In this document: piece after piece, positions 44,012 to 53,452 of the stretch | Layout: every line of letters starts with the position of its first letter | Numbering within the stretch: position 1 is the stretch's first letter | Assembly (NCBI RefSeq): GCF_007859815.1 | Contig: NZ_SJPH01000002.1 | Location: 632,001 to 696,000 of the forward strand | DNA from: Botrimarina hoheduenensis | GTDB taxonomy: Bacteria; Planctomycetota; Planctomycetia; Pirellulales; Lacipirellulaceae | Length of the DNA stretch: 64,000 nucleotides | Direction: 5' to 3' | Position numbers and translations under genes: made by a program | Notes under the pieces: model-generated | What the model was told of the DNA's origin: nothing | Seen by the model: the letters and a program-made list of their open reading frames with translations, nothing else | Database searches by the model: none

Positions 44012-45007
44012 CTACTCGTCAAAGTAGCGCGCGAAGGCCGCGTCTTCTGGCGCTGTAACCGTACGGGACCCCGACTCGTAAGTTGCTTCCTTGACGGAAG
44101 TGGTAACTGGCGCTGAGGGTGCGGCCGGCGTAGGACCGTTTGCCGTGGTTGGGTTCGCCTGGGCTTCTTCGATGATCTGAGCGGCTTGATAGCGGCCAAC
44201 GGCGTGTCCGATCGCGGCCCCGCCGAGCTGTAGCAGCGCATCGCCTTGGGGCACGAGAATGGCGGCTTGGCCGCCGACCTCGGTCCCCAACTGCGGTTGG
44301 AGAACGCGCCGGGCCTCGGCCCGCTCGGCGGGGGTCCCCGTCTCGTCAACATAGTTGTAGACGGCTTGTTTGCTTCGCGTCTCATGGACAAGCCCCACGA
44401 ACGGAAGCACCCGCACGGCCGAATAGAAACCGGGATGCGTCCGCTCGCGTGTATCTGCCGCCTGAGCCGCTTGCTCAAGTGCGAGCGCCGGAACATCGGA
44501 GTACACGTGGACCGTGTTCGTGAACGGGTTGTACCAGTCGCCACCGAAGAGGCGCCCCGGAAGCACCGAGTAACCGAGTGTGTAGACCGTGCCGAACGTC
44601 GCACGCCAGCCCAGGCCGACCCGCTCGTTCTCGCCGAGTCGCTTCCACTCGCCAAACGGGTCGTACTGGTTGACGCGGATCATCACCCCATCCACCTCTT
44701 TGTTCGCTAAGAAATCGGCCGCCTCATCGACGGTCTCGCTCGAGATCTGATGATTGTCAACGCGACGGTCCCAGAGCACCAGTTTTTTAGGGATCCCCAG
44801 CACCCAGCCGACACCGTCGATGACCGGCATCGGTTCGCCGTGCTCGACATCGATCTCCAGGCTCGTGGCGGCGGGGTTCGCGACGGGGCCGTGCGCTGCC
44901 ACGTCTTCGGCCCCGGCGGGTACGACGCTTACCAACGCGGCAAGTGCAACCAACATGGCAGCCAGGAATGAACGCAGTTCCACAAGAATCAGCATATCGG
45001 GGGGCAA
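44012..45007 (-). CDS. Secreted protein of unknown function
   Basis: Not recognised with confidence. The 331 residues include a signal peptide (hydrophobic to about 33). Segments such as PFGEWKRLGENERVGLGWRATFG and DWYNPFTNTVHVYSDVPALALEQAAQAAD hint at a small family with a possible degenerate metal-binding helix: at the place where a zinc peptidase might have HExxH, this protein reads LEQAAQAAD. That reading is a guess. The C-terminus is Ala/Thr/Pro-rich. The gene converges on the DUF2231-like gene and stands just downstream of the EEP-family gene. Confidence 0.55.
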   Translation of the reverse strand: MPPDMLILVELRSFLAAMLVALAALVSVVPAGAEDVAAHGPVANPAATSLEIDVEHGEPMPVIDGVGWVLGIPKKLVLWDRRVDNHQISSETVDEAADFLANKEVDGVMIRVNQYDPFGEWKRLGENERVGLGWRATFGTVYTLGYSVLPGRLFGGDWYNPFTNTVHVYSDVPALALEQAAQAADTRERTHPGFYSAVRVLPFVGLVHETRSKQAVYNYVDETGTPAERAEARRVLQPQLGTEVGGQAAILVPQGDALLQLGGAAIGHAVGRYQAAQIIEEAQANPTTANGPTPAAPSAPVTTSVKEATYESGSRTVTAPEDAAFARYFDE

Positions 45008-45095
45008 TCAGATCGAGGCGGGGCGGCGTCTTCGCCGCTCAGAAACGCACGGGGCTTTTAGCGTGCCGCAGAACGCACGGCCAAGCCCACCTCGG

Positions 45096-46157
45096 TTACA
45101 GGCCGCTTTCCGCCCCGAGTGTCACCTCCAGAAACTGGCGGCGATGATCGCTCAGCCCGGACGATTGGATCGCGTAGCGAAGTGGCGTAAGCCGTTGTCC
45201 TGTAATCAGTTGATCGATCGCTAGCACGGGCAGCGGCCAGGGCCAAGTTGCACTCCAGCCGGCACCCAACACGTCATAAGCGTGGCGATAACCTGCTGGC
45301 AACGGCGCGAGCCGTCTTGACTGCCGCGGGGCGTTGAAGTCGCCCAGCACCAGGTCGGGACGCAGCTCGGCTATTTCACGCCGTAGCAGTGCTAGCGGCG
45401 GGTCGCGATGGAATTGGAGCATGGCGGTCAGATCGACCATCATCACACGCACCGGCGGCTCACCCTCAGGCCACGAGGGGGGAGACCAATCAACCACCCA
45501 TGTGCGGATGTCAGATTTATTCAACCGACGCTGCTGCCCCGTGAGCGTGCCGCGCGCGACAATCACCATCGCCATGTCACCAAGGACCGAGTAGCCCTCG
45601 AAACGCGAGTAATCGGCGCTCGGGTCGATCTCAGATAAGGCGTACAACTCGGCCTGCAGCGGAAGCAGTTCGTCGACCTCGCGCGACCAACCACGCTTGC
45701 CCCACATGACGTTCCAGTGCACGACGCGAAGTGTCCGTGAACCGATAACCTGGGGAGCCACCAGCCCGCGCTCCTTCGACGTTAGAGATGCTCGTGATTC
45801 AACGAGAGTGGCAGCGGTGTGATCCGTCGCGAACCAGCGATGCTCAAACAGCAGCACCGACGTGAGTGGCGCGCAGGCGAGCAGCAGCGCATAACACGCC
45901 AATGAGCGCCTTTTTAGCCACCACGCCGTCAGACCGCCCAAAGCCAAGAGCGCCGCGACCACCGGCGAGGGGGCGTAAAAACACAGTCCAGTGAGCCAGT
46001 ATTTATCGCGCCAGACTTGTCCGATTGCCCATGCGATACTGAGCAACGCTGGGAGCAAAGACAAAGCGAACATCCGAATCGGTTTCGCCATCGGAGCGGG
46101 GCCGACCAACGGCAGTCCACTCGCTAAGAGGTTGCGAAGCGAAGCGCGATCGCTCAC
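45096..46157 (-). CDS. Endonuclease/exonuclease/phosphatase-fold membrane protein
   Basis: A 353-residue protein with three predicted membrane helices in the first 110 residues (around 29-47, 60-78 and 87-107) and an EEP catalytic domain from about 140. VHWNVMWG, LVLGDFNAP and the closing SDHRRQFLEV motif with its His are the family's active-site segments. Most relatives are hydrolases of unknown substrate. It starts at a GTG that overlaps the stop of the upstream CBS gene by four bases, so the two are translationally coupled. Confidence 0.85.
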   Translation of the reverse strand: MSDRASLRNLLASGLPLVGPAPMAKPIRMFALSLLPALLSIAWAIGQVWRDKYWLTGLCFYAPSPVVAALLALGGLTAWWLKRRSLACYALLLACAPLTSVLLFEHRWFATDHTAATLVESRASLTSKERGLVAPQVIGSRTLRVVHWNVMWGKRGWSREVDELLPLQAELYALSEIDPSADYSRFEGYSVLGDMAMVIVARGTLTGQQRRLNKSDIRTWVVDWSPPSWPEGEPPVRVMMVDLTAMLQFHRDPPLALLRREIAELRPDLVLGDFNAPRQSRRLAPLPAGYRHAYDVLGAGWSATWPWPLPVLAIDQLITGQRLTPLRYAIQSSGLSDHRRQFLEVTLGAESGL

Positions 46158-46678
46158 GCCGCGGAGGTCCCGCTGTGCTCGGTTAGGTAGCGCAGGATGT
46201 CGCGGATCGAGATCAAGCTGACCGGTCTCTCGCCGTCCATGACGGGCAGGTGACGATAGCCGCCGACCGCCATGCGATGGATCGCGACCGCGACCTTGTC
46301 GTGCGTCGAGACCACCATCGGGTTGGGGGTCATGAACTTTACGAGCGGTTGATCGTGCAGATCTTTCGCGTTGACACCCAGGCGGATCAGCGCGTCGCGT
46401 TCGCTGAAGATGCCGACGAGTCGGTCTTCGTTGACCACCAGCAGGCAGCCGATGCGGCGCTCGACCATGGTTTTGAGCGCCATGCTTAGTGAGACTTCGC
46501 CACCTACTTCGACCGGGGGGTGCGCCGGAAGTGCCCCAACCGTATCGTGCAGCAGAGAGGCTTCAATCCCCTTGGCCGGCGCTCGGATAAAGACATCGGT
46601 GAGGGCCTGTTCGCACTGCTCGCAGGTGTCGGCACCCTCGATCAGTTCGTCGAAGCCGCAAAACGGACAAAGAATCAT
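46154..46678 (-). CDS. Zinc-ribbon and CBS-domain protein
   Basis: A 174-residue cytoplasmic protein. It begins with a small zinc ribbon (CPFCGF ... CEQCEQAL, four Cys) and continues with two CBS motifs (about 55-165), including LVVNEDRLVGIFSERDAL and GGYRHLPVMDG, the ligand-binding beta-alpha pattern for adenosyl groups. It lies just downstream of korB and is coupled to the EEP gene. With the other CBS gene upstream of korA it brackets the oxidoreductase, which suggests energy- or AMP-sensing, but no target is known. Confidence 0.88.
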   Translation of the reverse strand: MILCPFCGFDELIEGADTCEQCEQALTDVFIRAPAKGIEASLLHDTVGALPAHPPVEVGGEVSLSMALKTMVERRIGCLLVVNEDRLVGIFSERDALIRLGVNAKDLHDQPLVKFMTPNPMVVSTHDKVAVAIHRMAVGGYRHLPVMDGERPVSLISIRDILRYLTEHSGTSAA

Positions 46679-46738
46679 GCGTGACAGGCCGAGGACGAGA
46701 GGGCTTAGACAGTGAGAGCGGCTTCGCGCTGGAGGGGG

Positions 46739-47767
46739 CTACGCTTGAACGGTCCAGGTTTCTCCGCCCGCGAACAGGGCGTCGAGGTCTCCAGGCCCCT
46801 TCTCTTTGGTCGCGAGTTCGACCTGCTCGTTCACCAGCGCGTCGTACCGCGGGGCATCGACGCTCCGGAACACGCCGATCGGCTCGGGGAAACCGTCTTC
46901 GTGCCGCATGCGGCTGAGCAGGTAGGCAAGGCTCGGCTCGGCCGCCTTTTCGTCATGGAACAGCAAGTCGTCTTCGTTGATTCCCTTACCGAGCTGCACG
47001 ATTTCCGGCTCGAGGCCGTGCAGGCGGATGCCCTTGTCCCGATCCTTGCCAAACACGAGCGGCTTGCCGTGCTCGAGCTCGAGTGTCGTGTCGGCCTTGG
47101 TGTCACGGTCCTTGGCGTAGTCCCAGGCACCGTCGTTAAAGACGTTGCAGTTCTGGTAAACCTCGACGAACGACGTGCCACGGTGTGCGGCGGCGCGCTT
47201 GAGGGTTTCGCCCAGGTGGTTGATGTTGGTGTCGATGCTCCGCGCGACAAAGGTCGCCTCGGCACCGATCGCGATCGAGAGCGGATGCAGCGGATTATCG
47301 ATCGCCCCCATCGGCGTGCTCTTGGTCCGTTGACCCAGCGGCGAGGTCGGCGAGTACTGCCCCTTGGTGAGGCCGTAGATTCGGTTGTTGAACAGGATGA
47401 TGTTCAGGTCCATGTTCCGCCGGATGCAGTGCATCAGGTGGTTGCCACCGATCGAGAGACCATCGCCATCGCCCGTGATCACCCACACGTTCAGATCGGG
47501 GCGAACGGTCTTCAGGCCGGTCGCGACAGCCGTCGCTCGGCCGTGGATCGTGTGCAGCCCGTAGGTGTTCATGTAGTAGGGGAATCGGCTCGAGCAGCCG
47601 ATGCCGGAAATGAACACGATCTTCTCGCGGGCAATGCCGAGCGTCGGCATGACCTTCTTCATCTGCGCGAGGATCGAGTAATCGCCACAGCCGGGGCACC
47701 AGCGCACGTCTTGGTCGCTAGCGAAGTCAGTGGGCTTAAGAACGGGCAGTTCGAGTTCGACAGACAT
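46739..47767 (-). CDS. korB: 2-oxoacid:ferredoxin oxidoreductase, beta subunit
   Basis: Thiamine-diphosphate subunit of a CoA-acylating 2-oxoacid:ferredoxin oxidoreductase (probably 2-oxoglutarate). The 342-residue protein has WCPGCGDYSILAQM near the N-terminus (Cys ligands), the TPP motif GDGDGLSIGGNHLMHCI and the NNRIYGLTKGQYSPTS segment. It lies 82 bases downstream of the alpha gene. 2-Oxoglutarate rather than pyruvate as substrate is inferred from the gene's close likeness to KorB. Confidence 0.92.
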   Translation of the reverse strand: MSVELELPVLKPTDFASDQDVRWCPGCGDYSILAQMKKVMPTLGIAREKIVFISGIGCSSRFPYYMNTYGLHTIHGRATAVATGLKTVRPDLNVWVITGDGDGLSIGGNHLMHCIRRNMDLNIILFNNRIYGLTKGQYSPTSPLGQRTKSTPMGAIDNPLHPLSIAIGAEATFVARSIDTNINHLGETLKRAAAHRGTSFVEVYQNCNVFNDGAWDYAKDRDTKADTTLELEHGKPLVFGKDRDKGIRLHGLEPEIVQLGKGINEDDLLFHDEKAAEPSLAYLLSRMRHEDGFPEPIGVFRSVDAPRYDALVNEQVELATKEKGPGDLDALFAGGETWTVQA

Positions 47768-47848
47768 GGGGGCGCTTCGTGTGGTTGGGGCCGCTCAGCA
47801 AGCGGAGCTTAGCGCTAGAGTTGGGGGATCGAGGGGACAGCAGCAGCG

Positions 47849-49714
47849 TTAAGCGAGCGAGTTAATTATCTCGACCAACTCGGCAACGCTGAACGGCTTG
47901 CCTTGCATCTTGTTGAAACCGATGGCATCGACGAGGTAGCGATCGCGAAGAATCGTGCGGAGCTGACCGCTGTTGAGCTCGGGGACAAGAATTTTCTTGT
48001 AAGAGCCGAACAGGTCGCCCAGATTCTTGGGCATGGGGTTGATATAGCGCAGGTGGGCGTGTGCCACCGACTTGCCCTTGGCGCGCGCCGAGCGAACCGC
48101 CGAAACACACGAGCCATACGTGCCGCCCCAGCTCACAACCAGCAGGTCGCCGGTCGCGGGACCGTCAACCGTTTGCGCCGGGATGTCGTCAGCGATCTTC
48201 GCGATCTTGGCGGCACGCGTATCGGTCATCGACTGGTGATTGTTATGGTCGTAGCTGACGTTGCCCGTAACGTCTTGCTTCTCGAGTCCGCCCAAGCGGT
48301 GCTCCAGGCCCGGCGTGCCGGGCAGGGCCCACGGGCGCGCGAGACGCTCGTTGCGTTTGTAGGGCAAGAACTTCTCGCCATTGGCCGCGGGCCCGGGGTG
48401 CTCGATCTCGATCTTCGGCAGACTCGCTGCCGAGGGAACTTTCCACGGTTCCGAACCGTTGGCGATGTACCCGTCCGTCATCAAGAAGACCGGGGTCATG
48501 TAACGCGTTGCGAGTCGCCAGGCCTCTTGGGCAACCTCGAAACAGTCGCCGGGCGAGCGGGCCGCGATCACCGGCATGGGGCACTCTCCGTTGCGCCCGT
48601 ACATCGCTTGGTAGAGGTCTGACTGCTCGGTCTTGGTCGGCAAACCGGTCGAGGGGCCGCCCCGCTGGACGTTGATGACGACCATCGGCAGCTCCATCAT
48701 GACCGCCAGCCCGAACGCCTCGCCCTTGAGGGCGATGCCCGGACCGCTGCTGGCCGTGACCGCCATGGCCCCGGCGAACGAGGCGCCGATGACCGCCGTC
48801 ATCGCCGCGATCTCATCCTCAGCCTGGAACGTCACGACATCGAAATTCTTGTGCTTGCACAGCTCGTGCAAGATGTCGCTGGCAGGGGTGATCGGATAGG
48901 CACCCAGGAACAGCCGCTTGCCCGACATCTTGGCAGCGGCGATCAGCCCGTAGGACAACGCGGTGTTGCCCATGATGCTGCGGTAAGTTCCCGGCGCGAG
49001 TTCGGCCTTGGGAACCGCGTACTGGGTGCTGATTGCCTCGACCGTTTCGCCGTAGTTGAAGCCGGCCTTTAGCGCCGAAGTGTTGGCGCTGGCCACATCG
49101 GGTCGCTTGCCGAACTTGCTCTCGATGAACCGCATGGTGGGGTCGAGCGAGCGACCGTAGATCCAGAAGACCAATCCCATCGCAAAGAAGTTGCGGCAGC
49201 GGTCCGCCTCTTTTGTGCCCAGTCCGAACTCCTTAACGGAGTCGCGCGTGAGCTGGGTCATATCGACCTTGTAGAGCCTGTACTTTTCTTCCAGGTCAAC
49301 GAGGCCGCCGGGTTCGAGAGGATTGGCCTCGTAACCGGCTAGTTCGAGCCCCTTCTTGTCGAAGGCACTCTCGTTGACGATCAGGATGCCGCCATCGCGC
49401 AGGTCCACCAGATTGGTTGCCAGGGCAGCCGGGTTCATGGCCACCAGGGCATCGACCGTGTCGCCCGGCGTGAAGATTTCTTCGCTGGAGAAGTGAACCT
49501 GGAAGCCCGAGACGCCCGCCTTGGTGCCGCGCGGAGCACGGATCTCGGCCGGAAAGTCCGGGAACGTCGCGACATCGTTGCCTGCGAGGGCCGAGGTGGT
49601 CGTGAACTGCGTGCCGGCCAACTGCATGCCGTCGCCCGAGTCACCGCAGAATCGCACGGTGGCCTCGATCAGGGTTTCAACGGGCTTCGACGGAGACTCG
49701 GCAACGGTAGACAT
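47849..49714 (-). CDS. korA: 2-oxoacid:ferredoxin oxidoreductase, alpha (gamma-alpha fused) subunit
   Basis: At 621 residues this carries the gamma domain (about 15-195, with [12 protein letters not shown] and [18 protein letters not shown]) fused to the alpha domain (about 220-600, with [34 protein letters not shown] and [18 protein letters not shown]). With korB it makes a complete enzyme able to run 2-oxoglutarate oxidation with ferredoxin, a common TCA variant. The order CBS-korA-korB-CBS is unusual and noted separately. Confidence 0.92.
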   Translation of the reverse strand: MSTVAESPSKPVETLIEATVRFCGDSGDGMQLAGTQFTTTSALAGNDVATFPDFPAEIRAPRGTKAGVSGFQVHFSSEEIFTPGDTVDALVAMNPAALATNLVDLRDGGILIVNESAFDKKGLELAGYEANPLEPGGLVDLEEKYRLYKVDMTQLTRDSVKEFGLGTKEADRCRNFFAMGLVFWIYGRSLDPTMRFIESKFGKRPDVASANTSALKAGFNYGETVEAISTQYAVPKAELAPGTYRSIMGNTALSYGLIAAAKMSGKRLFLGAYPITPASDILHELCKHKNFDVVTFQAEDEIAAMTAVIGASFAGAMAVTASSGPGIALKGEAFGLAVMMELPMVVINVQRGGPSTGLPTKTEQSDLYQAMYGRNGECPMPVIAARSPGDCFEVAQEAWRLATRYMTPVFLMTDGYIANGSEPWKVPSAASLPKIEIEHPGPAANGEKFLPYKRNERLARPWALPGTPGLEHRLGGLEKQDVTGNVSYDHNNHQSMTDTRAAKIAKIADDIPAQTVDGPATGDLLVVSWGGTYGSCVSAVRSARAKGKSVAHAHLRYINPMPKNLGDLFGSYKKILVPELNSGQLRTILRDRYLVDAIGFNKMQGKPFSVAELVEIINSLA

Positions 49715-49831
49715 GGACGGCGACAGAAAACGGGGAGAGTTGGGCGGATCGAACGTGGAGTGCTAGCGGCGGGGAACGATTCAAGGGCCCCAACCAAAGG
49801 AACCGGTGGATCGCAGCATTACCCGGATTGC

Positions 49832-50305
49832 CTAGGCTCCCTCACGCTCCGGAGTGGTGCCAACCGGGGTGGGGGGCAGGTTATAGATCGTATTGGGGAA
49901 GTGCTCGACCAGGTAGCGCAGGATCCCCCGCACGTCGATCATGCCAACGGTCTGGGTGGGGTCGCTGGGCGAGACCATGGGCAGGTGGCGATAGCCGCCA
50001 TCGCTCATGGCCCGAATCGCTTCGGCCATGGTCGAAGTAGTGGTGATGGAGGCCGGCGTCTTCGACATCTCGGACTCGATCGGGCCCGACATGTCGGCCC
50101 CTTCCGCCATTAACCGCAAGGCATCGCGCTCGGTGAACACGCCGATTAGCTTCTCGGCTTCGTCCAGCACGATGATGGCACCGGTGCGGTTGGCACGCAT
50201 CAATTTGACGACTTCAGAGATAGCGACCCCGGCAAGAACCGCTACCGGTTTCTCGGGGTACGCCGAGGTGGCGCTCTCGGTCGCGAGGCTCAGCTGAAAA
50301 TCCAC
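49832..50305 (-). CDS. CBS-domain protein
   Basis: A 157-residue protein made almost only of a CBS pair (about 15-145): ISEVVKLMRANRTGAIIVLDEAEKLIGVFTERDAL and AIRAMSDGGYRHLPMVSPSD. It lacks the zinc ribbon of its counterpart downstream of korB. It lies 117 bases upstream of korA on the same strand. CBS pairs usually sense AMP, ATP or S-adenosyl compounds. The start ATG at 50305 is uncertain by a few residues. Confidence 0.88.
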   Translation of the reverse strand: MDFQLSLATESATSAYPEKPVAVLAGVAISEVVKLMRANRTGAIIVLDEAEKLIGVFTERDALRLMAEGADMSGPIESEMSKTPASITTTSTMAEAIRAMSDGGYRHLPMVSPSDPTQTVGMIDVRGILRYLVEHFPNTIYNLPPTPVGTTPEREGA

Positions 50306-50467
50306 AGCCGGATCGGGTCGACGGGGGAACGCGGCGGCGGGTGCTCGGAAGCGATCGACAATGATCGCAATAACACTAGGAGCAGGCCAAAGGCTCGACG
50401 CGATGATCTGAGAATACCACGACGCAAAATCTGGCTAAACCGCAAACCCGGTCGGATTTTCGCGTTT

Positions 50468-51409
50468 TTACGCGGGCGGCCCCTCTCCTGACTCCGCCAA
50501 ACCTTTTGTCTGGGGGTCAACATAGAATTTGGAGAGGTCGAATCCGCCTCGCTGTTCCTCTTCGATCAGCTTGAGTCGCTTCTCCAGGTGCTCGATACGG
50601 CGCGCTAGCTGCGGAATCAGATCCTCCTTTTCTTGGCCGACCTCGGGACGTGGCGGGGCGGGGTAGCCGAGGTGGCGGTGCAGCGAATTAAACAGATACA
50701 GGGGGTCTTTCCGACGATTGGCCAGGGCGATCCGGCCCTCACTCACGCCAAACAGGGCCTCGGTTCCTTCGGCAACGCCGCTCGCGCGCTGTTGGGCCAG
50801 GGCGCTGTTCACATAGATCAGGTCCGCCAGATCGACCATGCCCACCTGCCGACGGATCGCGAGGATCCAGGTGCGCCAGGCCTCGTCGTACGCCGGATCG
50901 GCAGAGATAGCCGTCAGCCCGCGGTCATAGCCGAGCCGATTACGGCAGAGGACCTCAAACTGATAGAGGAACAGCCCCTGGCGGGTAGGCAGAACGCCTC
51001 CGCCGAGCGGGCCGGCACGGTATTTGGCCTCCTGCGACAGCAGTAGGAAGCCCCGTCGCAGGTCGAAACGTCCCCGCTCGGATTCCCCTTCGCCCACGAC
51101 AAACGTCTGAAAAGCCGTAAAATAGTGGGCCAGCCTGGCCATCCCCTGCGTCATCAGGCCGGCGTGCCGGAGCTCATCCAGCAGGAAATCGATCGCCAGC
51201 GGAAGCTTGGTGGTTGCCAGAGCCTCTTCCCGAGCCGAACGCAACACTTCTTGGGCCGGTGCGCCCTCGGCAAGCCGCGTGGCGAGCATCTCAAAAAAGT
51301 GGGCCTGCTCGATGTACTCGTCCGATCCCAGGGTGGTCACGGCGGCGTGTCCCCTCTGATCCACCAGGCGGTTGTCTGCCTGTCCGTCCGGGAGTGAGGT
51401 GTTGGGCAT
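50468..51409 (-). CDS. Hypothetical protein with C-terminal coiled coil
   Basis: Not recognised. The 313-residue product is soluble, with helices rich in Leu, Arg and Glu (for example LPLAIDFLLDELRHAGLM) and a pattern resembling a ligand-free helical domain up to about residue 250. It ends in a short coiled coil (about 263-288, LARRIEHLEKRLKLIEEEQ). No signal peptide or membrane helix. It diverges from ribBA, and its start lies 145 bases from that of ribBA. Confidence 0.6.
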   Translation of the reverse strand: MPNTSLPDGQADNRLVDQRGHAAVTTLGSDEYIEQAHFFEMLATRLAEGAPAQEVLRSAREEALATTKLPLAIDFLLDELRHAGLMTQGMARLAHYFTAFQTFVVGEGESERGRFDLRRGFLLLSQEAKYRAGPLGGGVLPTRQGLFLYQFEVLCRNRLGYDRGLTAISADPAYDEAWRTWILAIRRQVGMVDLADLIYVNSALAQQRASGVAEGTEALFGVSEGRIALANRRKDPLYLFNSLHRHLGYPAPPRPEVGQEKEDLIPQLARRIEHLEKRLKLIEEEQRGGFDLSKFYVDPQTKGLAESGEGPPA

Positions 51410-51471
51410 CGGTTGGGTGCTCAGGACGGGAATCAGCCGATCGCGGCTGGGCGGCGGTCAATCGTCGTAAC

Positions 51472-51512
51472 GCGGAGTTAGCTCTATAGTAGGCGGAGTT
51501 AGCTCTATAGTA
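51472..51512 (+). repeat. 21-bp tandem duplication in the ribBA leader
   Basis: GCGGAGTTAGCTCTATAGTA occurs at 51472-51491 and again at 51493-51512, with one base between them. Each copy contains TATAGT, close to a sigma-70 -10 box. The array lies 43-83 bases upstream of the ribBA start, so it may duplicate a promoter. Confidence 0.75.
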
Positions 51513-51554
51513 GATGGCTGCCCCCCTTCCCTCACCACAAACCCCTGCGGCCCC

Positions 51555-52772
51555 GTGTCCAGCCGTTTCTCTACTATCGATCAAGCCGTTGAGGCGATCG
51601 CGGCGGGTCGTGTTGCGATCGTCGTCGACGCGGAAGACCGCGAGAACGAAGGCGACTTTGTCTCTGCTGCTGAGAAAGTGACCCCCGAGACGGTCAATTT
51701 CATGATTACGCATGGCCGCGGTCAATTGTGCATGCCCCTGCTGCCCGACGCTGCTGAGCGACTCCGCTTGCCTCTGATGGTCGATGCGGGGGTCAACAAC
51801 GCCCCGCTACAAACCAACTACACGGTCTCGGTGGATCACCGCTCTTCGCGGACGGGCATCACGGCTGAAGAGCGTTCGACGACAATCCGTGCCCTGTGCG
51901 ACGACGCAAGTCAGCCCGAGGATTTTGTCCGTCCGGGGCATATGTTTCCGCTGATCGCCAAGGAAGGCGGCGTGCTGCGGCGTGCCGGCCACACCGAGGC
52001 GTCAGTCGATCTGGCGCGGTTGGCGGGCCTCAAGCCGGCCGGTGTGCTGTGTGAGATCCTCAACGAGCAGGGCGACCGCGCCGACCACGACTCCCTGGTC
52101 GCGCTTGCCGAAAGGTTTGACCTGCCGATCGTTTCCATCGAGCAGCTGATCGCCTATCGGCGGATCCGCGAAAAGCTGGTTGAAAGACAGGCCGAGGCGG
52201 CCCTTCCGACCAAGCACGGCGAGGCCCAGATCATTGTCTACGGCGTCAAATACGAAGCGATGGAGCCCGTCGCGATCGTCTTCGGCGATCTCACCTCGGT
52301 CGAGGCACCGCTCGTGCGGCTGCACTCGAGCTGTTTCACCGGCGACGTGCTCGGATCGCTGCGGTGCGATTGCGGAGACCAACTCCAGATGGCTCTCAGC
52401 CAGATCGGGGCCGAGGGGGTCGGAGCGGTGATTTATCTGCCGCAAGAAGGGCGCGGGATCGGCCTGGCGGCGAAGATCAAGGCCTACGCTCTGCAGGATA
52501 ACGGCATGGACACGGTCGAGGCGAACGTCGCGCTGGGCTTCAAGGCGGACGCCCGCGATTACGGCGTGGGGATCCAGCTCCTTAAGGACCTTGGCCTGTC
52601 CAAGATTCGTTTGCTCACGAACAACCCCAAGAAGCTCGACGCGGTGGTGTACGGTGGGTTTGATCTGGAGGTGGTTGACCAAGTGGCGATTGTTCCCCCG
52701 GTGCACGACCACAACGCCGCTTATCTGGAAACCAAGCGGACCAAGATGGGCCACACCTTGCCAAGGTCCTGA
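51555..52772 (+). CDS. ribBA: Bifunctional riboflavin synthesis enzyme RibBA
   Basis: Joins the DHBP synthase (RibB) and GTP cyclohydrolase II (RibA) steps of riboflavin synthesis. The 405-residue protein has RibB motifs in the first half ([12 protein letters not shown]) and the RibA half from about 205, with the zinc-binding [19 protein letters not shown] and the [15 protein letters not shown] loop. The start ATG at 51555 fits homologues. No FMN riboswitch could be recognised in the short upstream region; a tandem promoter-like repeat is present instead. Confidence 0.95.
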   Translation: MSSRFSTIDQAVEAIAAGRVAIVVDAEDRENEGDFVSAAEKVTPETVNFMITHGRGQLCMPLLPDAAERLRLPLMVDAGVNNAPLQTNYTVSVDHRSSRTGITAEERSTTIRALCDDASQPEDFVRPGHMFPLIAKEGGVLRRAGHTEASVDLARLAGLKPAGVLCEILNEQGDRADHDSLVALAERFDLPIVSIEQLIAYRRIREKLVERQAEAALPTKHGEAQIIVYGVKYEAMEPVAIVFGDLTSVEAPLVRLHSSCFTGDVLGSLRCDCGDQLQMALSQIGAEGVGAVIYLPQEGRGIGLAAKIKAYALQDNGMDTVEANVALGFKADARDYGVGIQLLKDLGLSKIRLLTNNPKKLDAVVYGGFDLEVVDQVAIVPPVHDHNAAYLETKRTKMGHTLPRS

Positions 52773-52805
52773 GAGGGGCGCTCGGCCGTAGTCCGATAAA
52801 AACGA

Positions 52806-53288
52806 ATGGCTGTCGCTGTGTTGCTTGCTTTCCATGTCAATGTCTACCAGCTTCCCGAGTCGGCGGTTGCGGGACCGATCCGACCGCTGCGCGGTGCCGA
52901 GCGCAGGACGATGACGGGGCCCAACGGGGGCCCGCCCCTGTTTCTGGCGACGATGCCCGCAACCTTCGACCAGATGCAGCTGAGGCTCGCCGAGCTGCCC
53001 CAATGCGATTGTGAACCCGACGGCTTCTTCTTGCTGACCGGAAGAACGTCCGACGGATACTTCTGGCGGCTTAGCGGTCACATGCAAGAGTACCTGCCCG
53101 AGGAAAGCGCTACCCCGCGTATGCATCGGGTAGAGCTCAATGGCGAGTGCCCCGCCGGCTTTCTCGACATGGTTCTGCGGACGATGGGCTGGCCTGACGC
53201 CACCTTGGCTTTTGAGCTTGTGCAAGAAGGAGTAACGCTCGGCGAAGACGACTTTCGCCGCTATGCGGCGTCAGCGGAGGCTGTTTGA
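52806..53288 (+). CDS. Hypothetical protein
   Basis: Not recognised. Read from 52806 it has 160 residues. A start at the ATG at 52911 would leave 125 residues, with a segment FDQMQLRLAELPQCDCEPDGFFLLTG. The body has alternating acidic and hydrophobic stretches, no membrane helix, and two Cys in CDC. The N-terminal region before residue 36 is weakly hydrophobic and may not be translated. It follows ribBA by 33 bases on the same strand, so the two may be one operon, although nothing suggests a flavin role. Confidence 0.55.
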   Translation: MAVAVLLAFHVNVYQLPESAVAGPIRPLRGAERRTMTGPNGGPPLFLATMPATFDQMQLRLAELPQCDCEPDGFFLLTGRTSDGYFWRLSGHMQEYLPEESATPRMHRVELNGECPAGFLDMVLRTMGWPDATLAFELVQEGVTLGEDDFRRYAASAEAV

Positions 53289-53452
53289 TCCAAACGGTCG
53301 GCGAGCCCCGCTCGCGGTGCGACTGATTGCACAACGCCGGGGAACCTCCTTGGGCGATTTCTTGCCAGGACCCGCATCGGGAGGTGCCGCGTGATCGGCC
53401 CGCAAGACGCACAACGGATTGCCGAGGTCGCTCTTGGTGCGCCGGGGTAAAG

